DNA of 64,000 nucleotides from Dyadobacter sediminis (GTDB lineage Bacteria; Bacteroidota; Bacteroidia; Cytophagales; Spirosomataceae), in NCBI RefSeq assembly GCF_005860765.1, contig NZ_VCEI01000021.1:930001-994000 (forward strand), read 5' to 3'. Below are positions 1 through 9,812 of this stretch, one piece after another. A program made the position numbers and the translations under genes. Numbering within the stretch: position 1 is the stretch's first letter; each line of letters starts with the position of its first letter. The notes under the pieces were generated by a model that ran no database searches, was not told where the DNA came from, and saw nothing but the letters and a program-made list of their open reading frames with translations.

Positions 1-11
1 TTTTCTGATCA

Positions 12-1040
12 TTAATTGTCATCATCATTAGCCGCTGCTGTCGGATCAAATGCCCAGAAATCGTCAAGGCCATTGGAGCCTGTCGGGCTTCCGGTACCAA
101 AATAACCGATGTTACCAATAGAAAACCCGGCAGCAAATCCTCTTGCTCCACCTTCAAATGATGTAACTTCTTTCCAAGTGTTTGCACCCGGTGTATATTC
201 CCAAGTATCAGATTTGTTGTTTCCACCAATTATATAAGCCTTCTCATTGATCACAAGTGCTAAACCATGTGACCTTGTCGGGAAATTATCATCATTATGC
301 TCTGTTCTTGACCATGCTCCGCTTCCTGAATTGCCGGCGGGATCAAATACGTAAAGATCTTTTGTTTCTGTTCCTGAATTATTGGTTCCGAAACCTACGT
401 ATGCATTGCCGCCAACGGTAAAGGAAATGGCACCTCTGCGTTTTCCACCTGTGAAAGTAGCGACCTCAGACCATTTGTCCGTCGTCGGGTTATATTCGTA
501 AAAATCCTGATAAAAGTTACTTCCGTTATATCCCAATCCGACATATGCCCGGTCATTTACTACAAATGAAGTCGCATATTGACGAGTTCCGCCAAGGAAA
601 TCAGCAACGGCTTTCCATTTGTTCGTAGCCGGATCGTACTGGTAAAAATCCTTTTTATAGCCGTTGTCAATCGTTGTAACATTGTCGTAACCTGTTCCAA
701 CATACGCTTTTCCTCCCACAACAAATGCAACTGCGTCCGTTCTGCCGGTTCCGGCGAATGCAGCAACCTGCGTCCATATTTTGGTGCCGGCATCATACGA
801 CCAGAAATCTTTAACTCTGGGGACAATTTCATTGACCAGACCGGTTCCGATATAACCTTTATTATTAATGACAAAACTAACGGCACGTGTTCTTGCAGAT
901 CCGCCGAAACTTGGAATGCCGGTTTTATACCAGTTTCCTTGTTTATCAGCTTCCGGATCGTCTTTATCACAGCTAAACTGAACCAATGAAGTGGAAGCAA
1001 CGAGAAGGGCTAAAGAAGCTTTTTTTAAGGTATTAAACAT
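12..1040 (-). CDS. Kelch-repeat lipoprotein
   Basis: Probable surface or periplasmic lipoprotein with a kelch beta-propeller; the binding partner is unknown. The N-terminus has two lysines, a hydrophobic stretch and a lipobox ending at Cys24 (LVQFSC), followed by an acidic DKDD segment. From about residue 45 to the end there are roughly six repeats of about 48 residues built around G-x-AYVG-G, a DFY-x-YDP motif and W-x-x-V-F-GG-R, the usual kelch blade pattern. The protein ends soon after the last blade with an Asp/Asn-rich tail and no T9SS sorting domain. The stop codon lies just inside the window edge, so the gene is complete. It is divergent from the DUF4270 gene. Family assignment is firm; function is inferred only as a binding scaffold. 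Confidence 0.85.
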   Translation of the reverse strand: MFNTLKKASLALLVASTSLVQFSCDKDDPEADKQGNWYKTGIPSFGGSARTRAVSFVINNKGYIGTGLVNEIVPRVKDFWSYDAGTKIWTQVAAFAGTGRTDAVAFVVGGKAYVGTGYDNVTTIDNGYKKDFYQYDPATNKWKAVADFLGGTRQYATSFVVNDRAYVGLGYNGSNFYQDFYEYNPTTDKWSEVATFTGGKRRGAISFTVGGNAYVGFGTNNSGTETKDLYVFDPAGNSGSGAWSRTEHNDDNFPTRSHGLALVINEKAYIIGGNNKSDTWEYTPGANTWKEVTSFEGGARGFAAGFSIGNIGYFGTGSPTGSNGLDDFWAFDPTAAANDDDN

Positions 1041-1153
1041 GTAAATATGGTTTGACTAATGGATACAAAAGAATTGATAATAAAAGATTTGATTGATTAA
1101 GAATATGTATGAACGTTGCCGTTCCGAAACAGGCATTTTACCTTAAATTTTTG

Positions 1154-1161
1154 CAAACATA
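1154..1161 (-). promoter_or_regulatory. Candidate -7 box for kelch lipoprotein gene
   Basis: Read on the minus strand this is TATGTTTG, an exact match to the Bacteroidota -7 consensus TAnnTTTG, about 115 bp upstream of the start codon. No convincing -33 TTG was found at the right distance, so this is only a candidate. Confidence 0.3.
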
Positions 1162-1521
1162 ACATCTTGATATTGCTAAGTAAAATTATATGTCACTTTT
1201 TGTATAAAGTTTGCAGATCTGCCAACCATTAACGCACAGTATTTGTGCAATGTTGTTTTAAGCGCTGCAAGACGATTATTATTGAAATAATAACCTGCTC
1301 ATTTACGTTTTTTCTCAGGTATTGCCACTTTATTGCACTTTGATACGTATTGTTACTGACACCACAGTCTGCTTGATAGAAAACAGGATAACAGAATTTC
1401 AAGCATTGTGCTGTTTATAAATTCAGTCACGCAGTTATTCAGACATTACGTTTGCAATCCGGCATTTGTTGCAATGTTTCCAGTGCCGATGCACAAATTT
1501 GGTCCATTTATCCGAATCATA

Positions 1522-1551
1522 TTGTAATTACGTTTACATATGATAATTTCG
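1522..1551 (+). promoter_or_regulatory. Weak candidate promoter for DUF4270 gene
   Basis: TTG at 1522-1524 is followed after 19 bp by TAATTTCG at 1544-1551, one mismatch from the Bacteroidota -7 consensus TAnnTTTG. The spacing is right and the start codon is 24 bp further on. The mismatch keeps confidence low. Confidence 0.3.
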
Positions 1552-1575
1552 CACTTTTTACTGTTCTTGCATTAA

Positions 1576-2961
1576 ATGAAATTCAATCCCTTTTTTTATA
1601 AAAGATCCACAGCGGTTTTTAAACTTCTGGTTTTGTTCAGTCTGTTCGCCTATATAACAGGCTGTACATCCGATGTGCAGATAGAAGCGCTCGTTCAGCC
1701 TAATCCGGATGATTTTGCAGTTTTATTTTCAGATACCTCCACGGTTGCCCTTTCTTCCGTAATAACGGATTCCATGATGACCGGTGCTTCGGAGCGGATG
1801 CTTATCGGACGTTATGTTGATCCTTACTTTGGTAAAATCCAGGCTGCCAGCTATTTTCAGACAACTACAAGCGGTGCCGTGACGGTTCCTGAACTTGCAG
1901 TTTACGATTCCCTGGTGCTCTCACTTAAATACGATGGATATACTTACGGCGATACGACCGTTGCCATGAACCTGAGTGTGCATAAGTTGCAATCCGATAT
2001 TCTGAATAAAAATGCATACTATAACGCCAATACAATGCCATTTGACGCTGTGCCGGTTGGTCAGGCAAAGGTTGTTCCCAGGCCAAGAACAAACAATCAG
2101 CTGAGAATAAAACTATCGGATGTATTAGGAAAGGATCTATTTGCAAAGGCACAGAACAATCAGATTACTTCCAATAATGACTGGATCAATCTGGTGAAAG
2201 GTTTGGTATTAAAGCCTGCTGTTACGGATAACGGGTCTTTAGCAGGATTTACGAGAGGCAATACAAACGTGCAGATTCATTATCATGTTTCCAATGCAGA
2301 CGGGATTAAAAAAGATTCCAGCACGGTATCTCTGACGGCCAATTATAATCAGATACTTGCCGACAGGGCCGGCACACAACTTGTAAAGTTGCCGGCTACA
2401 CACAGGATTTCTTTACCTTCTTCACAGACCGGAAATATGTCCTTTATTCAGGCCGGTCTGGGAACGATGACCCGGGTTGATTTTCCTTTTATAAACCAGT
2501 TGAAGTACAACAAATTCACAGTTGTGAACCGTGCCGTTTTGAGGGTAACGCCTTTGCGTGCATCTGTTTCGAATTTTACTGCTCCGCCTGCAATGCTTTA
2601 TGTTTATCTGTGTGATAAAAACAATGAGCTGCTGATCGGCAGTTCCGACGGACTTCCAATTCCACTGTCGGAACTGAATGGAAGAGTAGCTGTATCCGGT
2701 TCTTATTTTACCGATCTGATCAATAACAAGCAATTTTATCTTCTGGATGTGAGTTCGTTTGTTTCATCACTTGTGAGCAGTGATTTTGCGCAAACCGGTG
2801 GCTTGTTGATCAGAACGTCGCCATATGGCAAGTCTGCACAGTATTATGATGCAGGGACGGAATTTTCCCAGAGTGTAAACAGGCTTGTAATCGGCGATCA
2901 GAACAATGGGGATCCCGGCGTAAAACTGGAACTGTATTACACATATGTAAAAGCAGAATAA
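1576..2961 (+). CDS. DUF4270 family lipoprotein
   Basis: Cell-envelope lipoprotein of a family common in Bacteroidota and of unknown function. The N-terminal hydrophobic segment ends in a lipobox with Cys30 (ITGC). The family's early G-x-Y-x-DP-x-FG-x-x-x-A motif is seen as GRYVDPYFGKIQA at about residues 78-90, followed by a long beta-rich region. The length of 461 residues is normal for the family. The gene stands alone, divergent from the kelch lipoprotein and convergent with the bestrophin-like gene, with a strong terminator right after the stop. Family membership is recognised from sequence pattern; no enzymatic role can be claimed. Confidence 0.8.
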   Translation: MKFNPFFYKRSTAVFKLLVLFSLFAYITGCTSDVQIEALVQPNPDDFAVLFSDTSTVALSSVITDSMMTGASERMLIGRYVDPYFGKIQAASYFQTTTSGAVTVPELAVYDSLVLSLKYDGYTYGDTTVAMNLSVHKLQSDILNKNAYYNANTMPFDAVPVGQAKVVPRPRTNNQLRIKLSDVLGKDLFAKAQNNQITSNNDWINLVKGLVLKPAVTDNGSLAGFTRGNTNVQIHYHVSNADGIKKDSSTVSLTANYNQILADRAGTQLVKLPATHRISLPSSQTGNMSFIQAGLGTMTRVDFPFINQLKYNKFTVVNRAVLRVTPLRASVSNFTAPPAMLYVYLCDKNNELLIGSSDGLPIPLSELNGRVAVSGSYFTDLINNKQFYLLDVSSFVSSLVSSDFAQTGGLLIRTSPYGKSAQYYDAGTEFSQSVNRLVIGDQNNGDPGVKLELYYTYVKAE

Positions 2962-2982
2962 TCTGAATTAAAAATAAGCAGG

Positions 2983-3020
2983 GCGGCTTTGTACAGCGTA
3001 TGTGCAAAGCCGCTTTTTTT
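2983..3020 (+). terminator. Rho-independent terminator (probably bidirectional)
   Basis: The perfect 9-bp stem GCGGCTTTG/CAAAGCCGC (2983-2991 and 3005-3013) is followed by seven T. The opposite side is preceded by an A-rich stretch, so it can also end the convergent minus-strand gene, whose stop codon overlaps the T-run. Confidence 0.85.
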
Positions 3021-3921
3021 ACATTACAACGCCGTTTTTCGGAAGAATTTTTTCCGGAATTTTATCTGCATGGATCATTTCCAGCAGATTTATCTCGATC
3101 GTTCTTGACAATGAAGTCATCGGAATGTCATTCGGACCGTTCTCAAACGGATTCTGCATGACATACGCGATCCATTCGACGTAGAAGAAAAGAAATGAAA
3201 TGGTAAAGGTGATCGGAATGGCTATTCTGCCGATGCTTTCCACAAGGCCCATCGGCAGTACAAGCGTGAAAATGAAAATCACCAGTACGACAAAAAAGCT
3301 GTACTGGGTCGGAAAAACCGTATTCTTGATGCGTTCACATTTTCCCATTGCATCGCAGAGCCGCTGTAAAGTCTGATCCACATTCTGAAAAAGCAGCGTC
3401 TTGATCTTTCCTTCTTCATGCAGCTCGGAAAATTTAAACTGAAGCAGGTTTAAAATGGCATTCGGAATATTGTCCTGACTGGCAACATACTCATGCTCTG
3501 ATTGATCCAGATGCAAATCGGCATAAACGAGAACCTGCCCCTTTCTGAGCGAATTGGCAAGTGCATAGCACCACGCAATCTGCAGATGCGCAATATTATA
3601 AATGATTTTGTCTTTTTCTTCTTTGGAAGTTTCAATAAATGAAATCGATTGTCTTACCAGCGTCCGACTGTCGTTTACAATGGCGCCCCAAACTTTCCGC
3701 GCTTCCCACCAACGGTCGTACGCAGAATTGGTCCGGAAACCAAGCAGCAGTGAAAGTGCCGTTCCCAGAATGGTGATAATGGAAATAGGAAAAGAAAGAA
3801 AATGCCAGTTTTTTGCATTGTAGAGGTGAAAAACCAGCGCAGCATAAGCCGTTACGACCAAAAGTCCCGGCCAGATTCCTCGCAGAAGCCGCCAGATTGA
3901 AAAAACCTGCTTTACGTACAT
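3019..3921 (-). CDS. Bestrophin-like (RFP-TM/UPF0187) membrane channel
   Basis: Inner-membrane protein of the bestrophin-related family, whose members are anion or cation channels. The hallmark motif FRTNSAYDRWWEARKVWG lies at about residues 62-79 just after the first membrane hairpin. A second pair of hydrophobic segments follows at about residues 205-250, then PFENGPNDIPM near residues 256-266, which is also typical (charged D/E around the pore). Length of 300 residues is normal for bacterial members. It is a single gene convergent with DUF4270. The channel's ion specificity cannot be told from sequence. Confidence 0.85.
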   Translation of the reverse strand: MYVKQVFSIWRLLRGIWPGLLVVTAYAALVFHLYNAKNWHFLSFPISIITILGTALSLLLGFRTNSAYDRWWEARKVWGAIVNDSRTLVRQSISFIETSKEEKDKIIYNIAHLQIAWCYALANSLRKGQVLVYADLHLDQSEHEYVASQDNIPNAILNLLQFKFSELHEEGKIKTLLFQNVDQTLQRLCDAMGKCERIKNTVFPTQYSFFVVLVIFIFTLVLPMGLVESIGRIAIPITFTISFLFFYVEWIAYVMQNPFENGPNDIPMTSLSRTIEINLLEMIHADKIPEKILPKNGVVM

Positions 3922-4001
3922 GTACAGTTAATTTAGTAGCTTGTTTTTATTAACATAAAATATGATGCCGGCTCATGGAACGTCTTTAAATTTCCCATTA
4001 A

Positions 4002-4040
4002 ACAAAAAAGCGGAGTGCAGAAACCAGATCTGCACTCCGC
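4002..4040 (-). terminator. Terminator of the RND efflux operon
   Basis: A perfect 11-bp stem GCGGAGTGCAG/CTGCACTCCGC (4010-4020 and 4030-4040) with a 9-nt loop. On the minus strand it is followed by six T. It sits about 20 bp after the stop of the pump gene. Confidence 0.85.
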
Positions 4041-4061
4041 TTTGATATGGAACCGTTTTAC

Positions 4062-7000
4062 TTACACCACTACTTCCTGCTCTTTGCCTGGATTTACCGT
4101 GCTTTTCTGTTTGAACTTTTTACCGTTCACCAGTTTTTCAATGGCTACAAAAAGTACCGGCACTACAAATATTGCCAGCGAAGTAGCCGCAAGCATACCG
4201 CCGAATACGGTCCAGCCAATGGTTTTGCGGGATTCGGCTGCTGCGCCGCTTGCAAAAGCCAGCGGAAGAACCCCAAGAATGAACGCCAGCGATGTCATGA
4301 TAATCGGGCGGAGACGAAGCTGTACGGCTTCCAGCGTTGCTTTCACCACCTCCATTCCGGCATCAACCCGTTCTTTGGCAAATTCCACAATCAGAATGGC
4401 ATTTTTTGCAGCAAGACCAATCAGTGTGATCAAACCGATCTGCGCATAAATGTTATTGGATAAGTTCGGTAAAAACGTAAGTGTCAGGATCGAACCGAAT
4501 GCTCCGATCGGTACGGCGAAAAGAACCGAAAACGGAATAGACCAGCTTTCGTAAAGTGCCGCAAGGAAGAGGAACACGAATACAATTGAAATCGCAAAGA
4601 TTGTTGTTGTACTGTCGCCGGCCTTGATTTCCTCACTGCTCATACCGGAAAACTCGTAACTATAACCCGCAGGAAGTGTTTTGGCAACCTCACGAAGCGC
4701 ATTAATTGCCTGTCCGCTACTGTATCCCGGTTTTGGAGTTCCGTTAATTTCTACCGAACGATAAATGTTATAGTGCGAAATCAGAGCCGGGTTTTCAACG
4801 ACTTTGGAAGTAATCAGCGAACTCAGCGGAATCATGTTTCCTTCGCGGTTACGAACATAGAATTTGGATATGTTGTCGAGTGAAGAACGGAAAGTGCTGT
4901 CCGCCTGAACCATTACCCGGAAATTACGTCCGTAAAGGTTAAAATCATTCACATAACTGCTACCCAGCAGTGTGGAAAGCGAACTGAATACGTCCGAAAC
5001 CTGAACACCCAGTTTTTTTGTCTTGTCTCTGTCCACATCGATCTGATAACTTGGCGTTCTTGCATTGAAGAAAGTATATGCCATGGCAATTTCAGGACGC
5101 TTGTTAACAGCAGCAATGAAATTGCGCGTCACGGCTTCAAACTGCTGGATATTGTCCGTACTGGTCGATTGCTGAAGCTGGAACGTAAATCCGGAAGTAG
5201 CGCCAAGGCCGGGAATTGCCGGTGGCGAAATAGCCAGTACGCGCGCTTCCTTAATGTCGCCTGTACGTTTCTGGATTTCCTTGATCACGGCTTGTACATG
5301 ATGTTCGGCACCTTTACGTTCAGCCCATGGCTTAAGATTGACAAACATGGTTCCAACGTTCGACTTGTTGGAAAAACTGATGATGTTAAGTCCGGCCAAA
5401 CCACCGACAACTTTAACTTCAGGAATTTCAGAAACGCGTTTCATGATTTCCTTGATCATTTCGATGTTACGCGTTGTGGAAGTAGCTTCCTGCATTTCAT
5501 ACGTAACAAAAAGACGACCTTCATCTTCAACCGGAATAAATCCGGAAGGCTTGTTTTTGAACAGGAAGAAAAGTCCTACAAAAAGACAAACCATCATAAT
5601 CAGTACCAAAGGTGTTGCTTTGATCCACTTGGACACACCACGCGTATAGGAATGCGAAACTTTGTCGAACCAGCGGTTGAAACGGTCAAAGAACTTTTCG
5701 AGCCAGTTTTTTCTTTCACCTTCCCCTTTGGACGGTTTCAGCATGATCGTACAAAGTGCCGGCGTAAGCGAAAGGGCAACAAATGCGGAAAGAAGAACGG
5801 AAACGGCAATGGTAATGGCAAATTGCTGATAAAGACGCCCTACAATCCCCGGAACAAAACTTACCGGAACAAACACAGCCGCAAGGATCAGGGCAATAGC
5901 AATTACAGGGCCGGAAATATCTTTCATTGCCTGTACCGTAGCATCGCGCGGCGACATTTTCTTTTCATCAATATAATGCTGAACGGCTTCAACCACCACA
6001 ATGGCATCATCCACCACAATCCCGATGGCCAGTACGAAGGCAAAGAGCGTAAGCGTATTGATCGTAAAACCAAACGGAATGAAAAAGATAAACGTACCGA
6101 TCAATGAAACCGGAATCGCCAGAATCGGGATCAATGTCGCTCTCCAGTTCTGTAAGAAAAGGAACACAACGATCACCACCAGAATCATGGCTTCGGCAAA
6201 TGTATGCAGCACTTCCTCAATGGATACCTGTACAACCGTTGCCGTTTCCGTTGGAATAACATAATCGATATCCTTCGGAAACGTCTTTTTCATTTCCGAC
6301 AATGCTTTGATCACGCCTTCGTAGGTATCCAGTGCGTTTGCACCCGGTGCCTGATAAATCAGTACAAAGGCAGCCGGTTTTCCGCTTACAAAAGCATTGC
6401 TGCCGTAATCGAATTTTCCAAGTTCAACACGTGCAACATCTTTAAGGTATACAACACTTCCTTCTGCCGGAGATGACCTTACGACGATGTCTTCAAACTG
6501 TTCTTTTGTATTCAGACGGCTGTTCGTCAGCACACTGTATTCAAAACTCTGCGTATTGGGCTGAGGATTTCCGCCGATTGTTCCGGCTGCAACCTGAAGG
6601 TTTTGTTCTGCCAGTGCTGCTGAGATATCGGCCGGTGTCATGCGAAGGTTGGCCAGTTTTTCCGGATTGAGCCAGATACGCATACCAAAATCGTCCGCAC
6701 GTGAAATAATATCACCAACACCTTTTACCCGCTGCAATGCATCTTTCAGATAAATGTTTGCAAAGTTTCCTATAAACTGTGCATCGTGCGTTCCCTTCGG
6801 TGAGTAAAGCGCAATTGCAAGCATGATACTCGGCTGGCGTTTACGCACTGTTAATCCAAGTCGTTTAACGGCGTCCGGCAATGTAGGCTCGGCCACACTC
6901 ACACGGTTCTGAACGTCAAGCGCGGCAATGTTTACATCCGTTCCGACATCAAACGTGATGTTAATGCTGCTTTGTCCGCTGCTCGTGGAGTTGCTGGACA

Positions 7001-7235
7001 TGTAGGTCATGCCCGGCACACCGTTGATCTGGGTTTCGATCGGCGTTGTCGTCGTCTGTTCAACCGTTTGTGCATCCGCACCGGTGAAGTTGCCGCTTAC
7101 TGTTACAGTAGGCGGGGTTACATCCGGATATTGTGCAACGGGCAGGGTTGATAGAGCAATCAGACCCACAAGGACCAGCACAATGGATGAAACAATTGCT
7201 GTGACCGGCCTTTTAATAAAAATATCTGCAATCAT
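4062..7235 (-). CDS. RND efflux pump, inner-membrane transporter (HAE1 type)
   Basis: Proton-driven drug/amphiphile exporter of the AcrB/MexB type and the inner-membrane part of a tripartite pump. The 1057-residue length is typical. It starts with MIADIFIKRPVTA, the usual N-terminus before TM1, and has the porter motif PPTVTVSG. The TM4 proton-relay pair is present in GIVVDDAIVVVEA near residue 405, and the partner lysine of TM10 in LAAKNAILIVEFA near residue 935. The membrane fusion protein gene lies 34 bp upstream and the outer-membrane factor gene before that, in one transcription unit ended by a strong hairpin. No local TetR or two-component regulator is present. Substrate is not predictable. 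Confidence 0.95.
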   Translation of the reverse strand: MIADIFIKRPVTAIVSSIVLVLVGLIALSTLPVAQYPDVTPPTVTVSGNFTGADAQTVEQTTTTPIETQINGVPGMTYMSSNSTSSGQSSINITFDVGTDVNIAALDVQNRVSVAEPTLPDAVKRLGLTVRKRQPSIMLAIALYSPKGTHDAQFIGNFANIYLKDALQRVKGVGDIISRADDFGMRIWLNPEKLANLRMTPADISAALAEQNLQVAAGTIGGNPQPNTQSFEYSVLTNSRLNTKEQFEDIVVRSSPAEGSVVYLKDVARVELGKFDYGSNAFVSGKPAAFVLIYQAPGANALDTYEGVIKALSEMKKTFPKDIDYVIPTETATVVQVSIEEVLHTFAEAMILVVIVVFLFLQNWRATLIPILAIPVSLIGTFIFFIPFGFTINTLTLFAFVLAIGIVVDDAIVVVEAVQHYIDEKKMSPRDATVQAMKDISGPVIAIALILAAVFVPVSFVPGIVGRLYQQFAITIAVSVLLSAFVALSLTPALCTIMLKPSKGEGERKNWLEKFFDRFNRWFDKVSHSYTRGVSKWIKATPLVLIMMVCLFVGLFFLFKNKPSGFIPVEDEGRLFVTYEMQEATSTTRNIEMIKEIMKRVSEIPEVKVVGGLAGLNIISFSNKSNVGTMFVNLKPWAERKGAEHHVQAVIKEIQKRTGDIKEARVLAISPPAIPGLGATSGFTFQLQQSTSTDNIQQFEAVTRNFIAAVNKRPEIAMAYTFFNARTPSYQIDVDRDKTKKLGVQVSDVFSSLSTLLGSSYVNDFNLYGRNFRVMVQADSTFRSSLDNISKFYVRNREGNMIPLSSLITSKVVENPALISHYNIYRSVEINGTPKPGYSSGQAINALREVAKTLPAGYSYEFSGMSSEEIKAGDSTTTIFAISIVFVFLFLAALYESWSIPFSVLFAVPIGAFGSILTLTFLPNLSNNIYAQIGLITLIGLAAKNAILIVEFAKERVDAGMEVVKATLEAVQLRLRPIIMTSLAFILGVLPLAFASGAAAESRKTIGWTVFGGMLAATSLAIFVVPVLFVAIEKLVNGKKFKQKSTVNPGKEQEVVV

Positions 7236-7269
7236 CTTTTACTGGATTTTATATGTAATAGGAGAGAAA

Positions 7270-8385
7270 TTATTTACCTTCTGCAACTGTTACTCCTTCT
7301 CTTAAATTCTGAACTCCTTCTACCGCGATCTTTTCACCTTCTTTAAGTCCTTCCTTGACAATAATATCCGATCCGATTGCATTGCCGAGCACTACTCTGC
7401 GCTGGCTTACTTTGCTGCTGTCGCCGGCTACATAAACGAAGAATTCGCCAAGCTGCTCGGTAACTGCTTTGTAGGGGATGACGATGGAATTTCCTGCTGC
7501 GTTGTTAAGCACCCTTACAGTTCCGCTCATTCCAGCCCTCAATCGGTTTTCCTTGTTCGGAAAAACAAGACGTGCTTTGATTGTTCCGGTCTGAGGATCA
7601 ACGGCGCGGTCGAGTAATGCAATTTTGCCGGCTTCCGGGTAAATGTCGGTTCCGAATTTCAGTGTAAATGTCGAGTCAGAGGATTTGGCCTTTTTCATCA
7701 AAGTACTGAACCGGTAAATTTCTTTCTGGTCCACATTGAAATCCACTGCAAGCTGATTGTCCGTAGAAACGGTATTCAGAACAGTTTGTCCGGCAGTAAT
7801 GGCAGCACCTACTTTCACTGCAGAAATACCGATCACACCGTCAAAAGGTGCAACCACTTTAGTGTAACGAACACTGGTTTGTACGCCTTTGATATTGGCT
7901 TTTGCAGCTTCTGCCTGCCTTTTAGCTACTTCCAGCGCGGCATCTGCATTGTCAACAAGCTGTTTGGCAACCGCATCGTTTTTTTCCAGTTCATGGTAAC
8001 GGTCGGCATCCTTCTGTGCTCTGGCCAGGTTGGCTTCCTGTACATTCAGATTGGCTACTGCCTGATCATAATTGGCATTGTAAAGCTGCGCATCGATGGA
8101 ATAAAGCAATTGTCCCTTGCGAACACGCGCACCGTCCTTGAAATGGATACCGGTTATAAATCCGGATACCTGAGGACGCAGTTCGATTTCATTCAATGCA
8201 ACTACGGTTCCGGGGTATTCTTCGTAATAAGCCGCTTGTGCACTTTTTACCGCAGTAAGCGTAACGGGAACTGCCGGTGGCTGGGTTGGCTGTTGCTGCT
8301 GGTTTTTATCACCGCAGGAAGTCAGCAGCGCAAATAATACAGCTGCCGGGTAATATTTCATTTTATTTAAAAACATATCATTCAT
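7270..8385 (-). CDS. RND efflux membrane fusion protein (AcrA-like lipoprotein)
   Basis: Periplasmic adaptor joining the RND pump to the outer-membrane factor. A lipoprotein signal ends at Cys24 (ALLTSC), then a Gln/Pro-rich linker. The biotinyl-lipoyl half-motif VTLTAVKSAQAAYYEEYPG begins the barrel-sandwich domain, and FKDGARVRKGQLLYSID with the later VVAPFDGVIG frame the alpha-helical hairpin (about residues 100-180). The beta-barrel and membrane-proximal domains follow. In-frame ATG codons also exist at residues 4 and 9; the start at residue 9 would give a shorter, equally good lipoprotein signal. It lies between the pump and outer-membrane factor genes. Confidence 0.93.
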   Translation of the reverse strand: MNDMFLNKMKYYPAAVLFALLTSCGDKNQQQQPTQPPAVPVTLTAVKSAQAAYYEEYPGTVVALNEIELRPQVSGFITGIHFKDGARVRKGQLLYSIDAQLYNANYDQAVANLNVQEANLARAQKDADRYHELEKNDAVAKQLVDNADAALEVAKRQAEAAKANIKGVQTSVRYTKVVAPFDGVIGISAVKVGAAITAGQTVLNTVSTDNQLAVDFNVDQKEIYRFSTLMKKAKSSDSTFTLKFGTDIYPEAGKIALLDRAVDPQTGTIKARLVFPNKENRLRAGMSGTVRVLNNAAGNSIVIPYKAVTEQLGEFFVYVAGDSSKVSQRRVVLGNAIGSDIIVKEGLKEGEKIAVEGVQNLREGVTVAEGK

Positions 8386-8450
8386 GGAATTTTCTATTAA
8401 TGTATCAAGAGCGTTTAACCGGAGCAGCTGACGGTACTGCGATCCGGTTT

Positions 8451-9812
8451 TTAATAATTCATTTGTCCGAGTGCTTTCTGAACGTCTATTTTACTGGCCA
8501 GAACCTGATAAAGCGCATTATAGTAATTGATTCTTGCGAGCCTGAGATCTGTTTCAGATGTAACAACTTCCAGATAAGTCTTGATGCCCGATTTGTACTG
8601 CAGCTGAAGAACGTCATATACTTCGCGGGCAAGGTCCATGTTTTCCTTTTGTGCAAGCAGCAGGCTCAGATTTCCTTTATAATTGGCCAATGCCGTTGAA
8701 TACTCCGCGCTGACATTCTGCTGCAGACCCTTTATATCCCAGTCCACGCGTTTGATCTGCCATTCCGCTACTTTGGTATTGGCCCGTCTTCTTCCGCCCT
8801 GATAAATCGGAAGCGATAACGTAACCAGGCCAAAGGAGTTCGGGTAATTTCTGTTGTAAAGTTCCGTAAACTGATTATTCTGAAAGTTAAGGTTGTACGC
8901 GCCGTTTATGGAAAGATTCGGCAGATAGCTCCATTTATTGTACTGCAGATTGGCTTCCAGCAATTTTTTCTGCGTGCTCAGCAGCTGGTATTCGATACGC
9001 GTTGTGAAATCAACGTTCTGCATGGTATCCAGTGTAACTTCACGTTCCATCTGAAGCGTGTCATAACTTACTTCCAGCTCCTGTTCCACCGGATAACCCA
9101 TCAGTGCTTTCAGGTTCTGGAGTTTGGATTTCAAGACTTCCTCATAACTTTTTTTGCTTGCTCTCGTATTATTAAGCGAAATAGTAGCCCGCTTGAAGTC
9201 GATTTTGTCGGTTATGCCTGCATTGTACTGGTTTCTGGCATCGTTAAGGCTTCTTTCAAGCCGCACAATATCTTCCTCCGCTACATCGATCTGCTGGGAA
9301 GTAGCCAGTACGTCATAAAAAGCTTTGGACACATTCACCGCCAGATCCGTTTTGTTAAAAGAAGTGTTCTGACTTGCCTGAAGCAAAACATCATTCTTCG
9401 TCTGATTTGCCAGCAAAACATCACGGTTAAAAATCTGCTGTGAAAGTGTAAACTGCGCGGCGGAAAGGTTTTTTACACCCAGTTTGACAGGATTGCCGTT
9501 GATAATGCTTGTTTGTACAATAAAATTGTGCTGAAGGTTGTAATTGAAATTGATCTGCGGGTACCAGTCTGCAAGCCTGCTTCTGATCTGGTTTTCTGTA
9601 ATCCGTTCATCAATGAGCGACTGCTGGATAACAGGCTGGTTTTTAATGGCATAATTTACAACGTCCTGCAATGTTGCCTTTTGCAGTAACGGCGTTTCTT
9701 TGGAACTTTCCTGAATGGCCTGAGAAAAAATAGGGCAAAAAGAAGTAAGGAAAAGGAATGCCGAGCTAAGCGCCAAACGCATTGTTTTTTGTGGCTTAGA
9801 GCAATGATTCAT
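8451..9812 (-). CDS. TolC-type outer-membrane efflux factor
   Basis: Outer-membrane channel for the adjacent RND pump (OEP family). Two long alpha-helical repeats are recognisable: one around LQDVVNYAIKNQPVIQQS and the second around YNAGITDKIDFKRA, with the late motif YKSGIKTYLEVVTSETDL. The gene is the first of the three-gene efflux operon, 65 bp before the fusion protein gene. The reading frame extends upstream only through a TTG, so I chose the ATG at 9812; an ATG at 9782 (MRLALSSAFLFL) gives the cleanest Sec signal peptide, cleaved near FSQA, and may be the real start. Product about 443-453 residues, normal for the family. Confidence 0.9.
   Translation of the reverse strand: MNHCSKPQKTMRLALSSAFLFLTSFCPIFSQAIQESSKETPLLQKATLQDVVNYAIKNQPVIQQSLIDERITENQIRSRLADWYPQINFNYNLQHNFIVQTSIINGNPVKLGVKNLSAAQFTLSQQIFNRDVLLANQTKNDVLLQASQNTSFNKTDLAVNVSKAFYDVLATSQQIDVAEEDIVRLERSLNDARNQYNAGITDKIDFKRATISLNNTRASKKSYEEVLKSKLQNLKALMGYPVEQELEVSYDTLQMEREVTLDTMQNVDFTTRIEYQLLSTQKKLLEANLQYNKWSYLPNLSINGAYNLNFQNNQFTELYNRNYPNSFGLVTLSLPIYQGGRRRANTKVAEWQIKRVDWDIKGLQQNVSAEYSTALANYKGNLSLLLAQKENMDLAREVYDVLQLQYKSGIKTYLEVVTSETDLRLARINYYNALYQVLASKIDVQKALGQMNY

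Larger units (their letters stand above)
1041..1575. other. Divergent intergenic region, no gene seen
   Basis: These 535 bp separate the divergent kelch and DUF4270 genes. Apart from the two candidate promoter elements listed separately, I see no ORF, long hairpin or RNA gene. Confidence 0.6.

Noticed and set aside
5169-6107. 312-residue plus-strand frame inside the RND pump gene
   Set aside because: It is antisense to a strongly supported transporter; the translated sequence has low-complexity basic runs and no family features.
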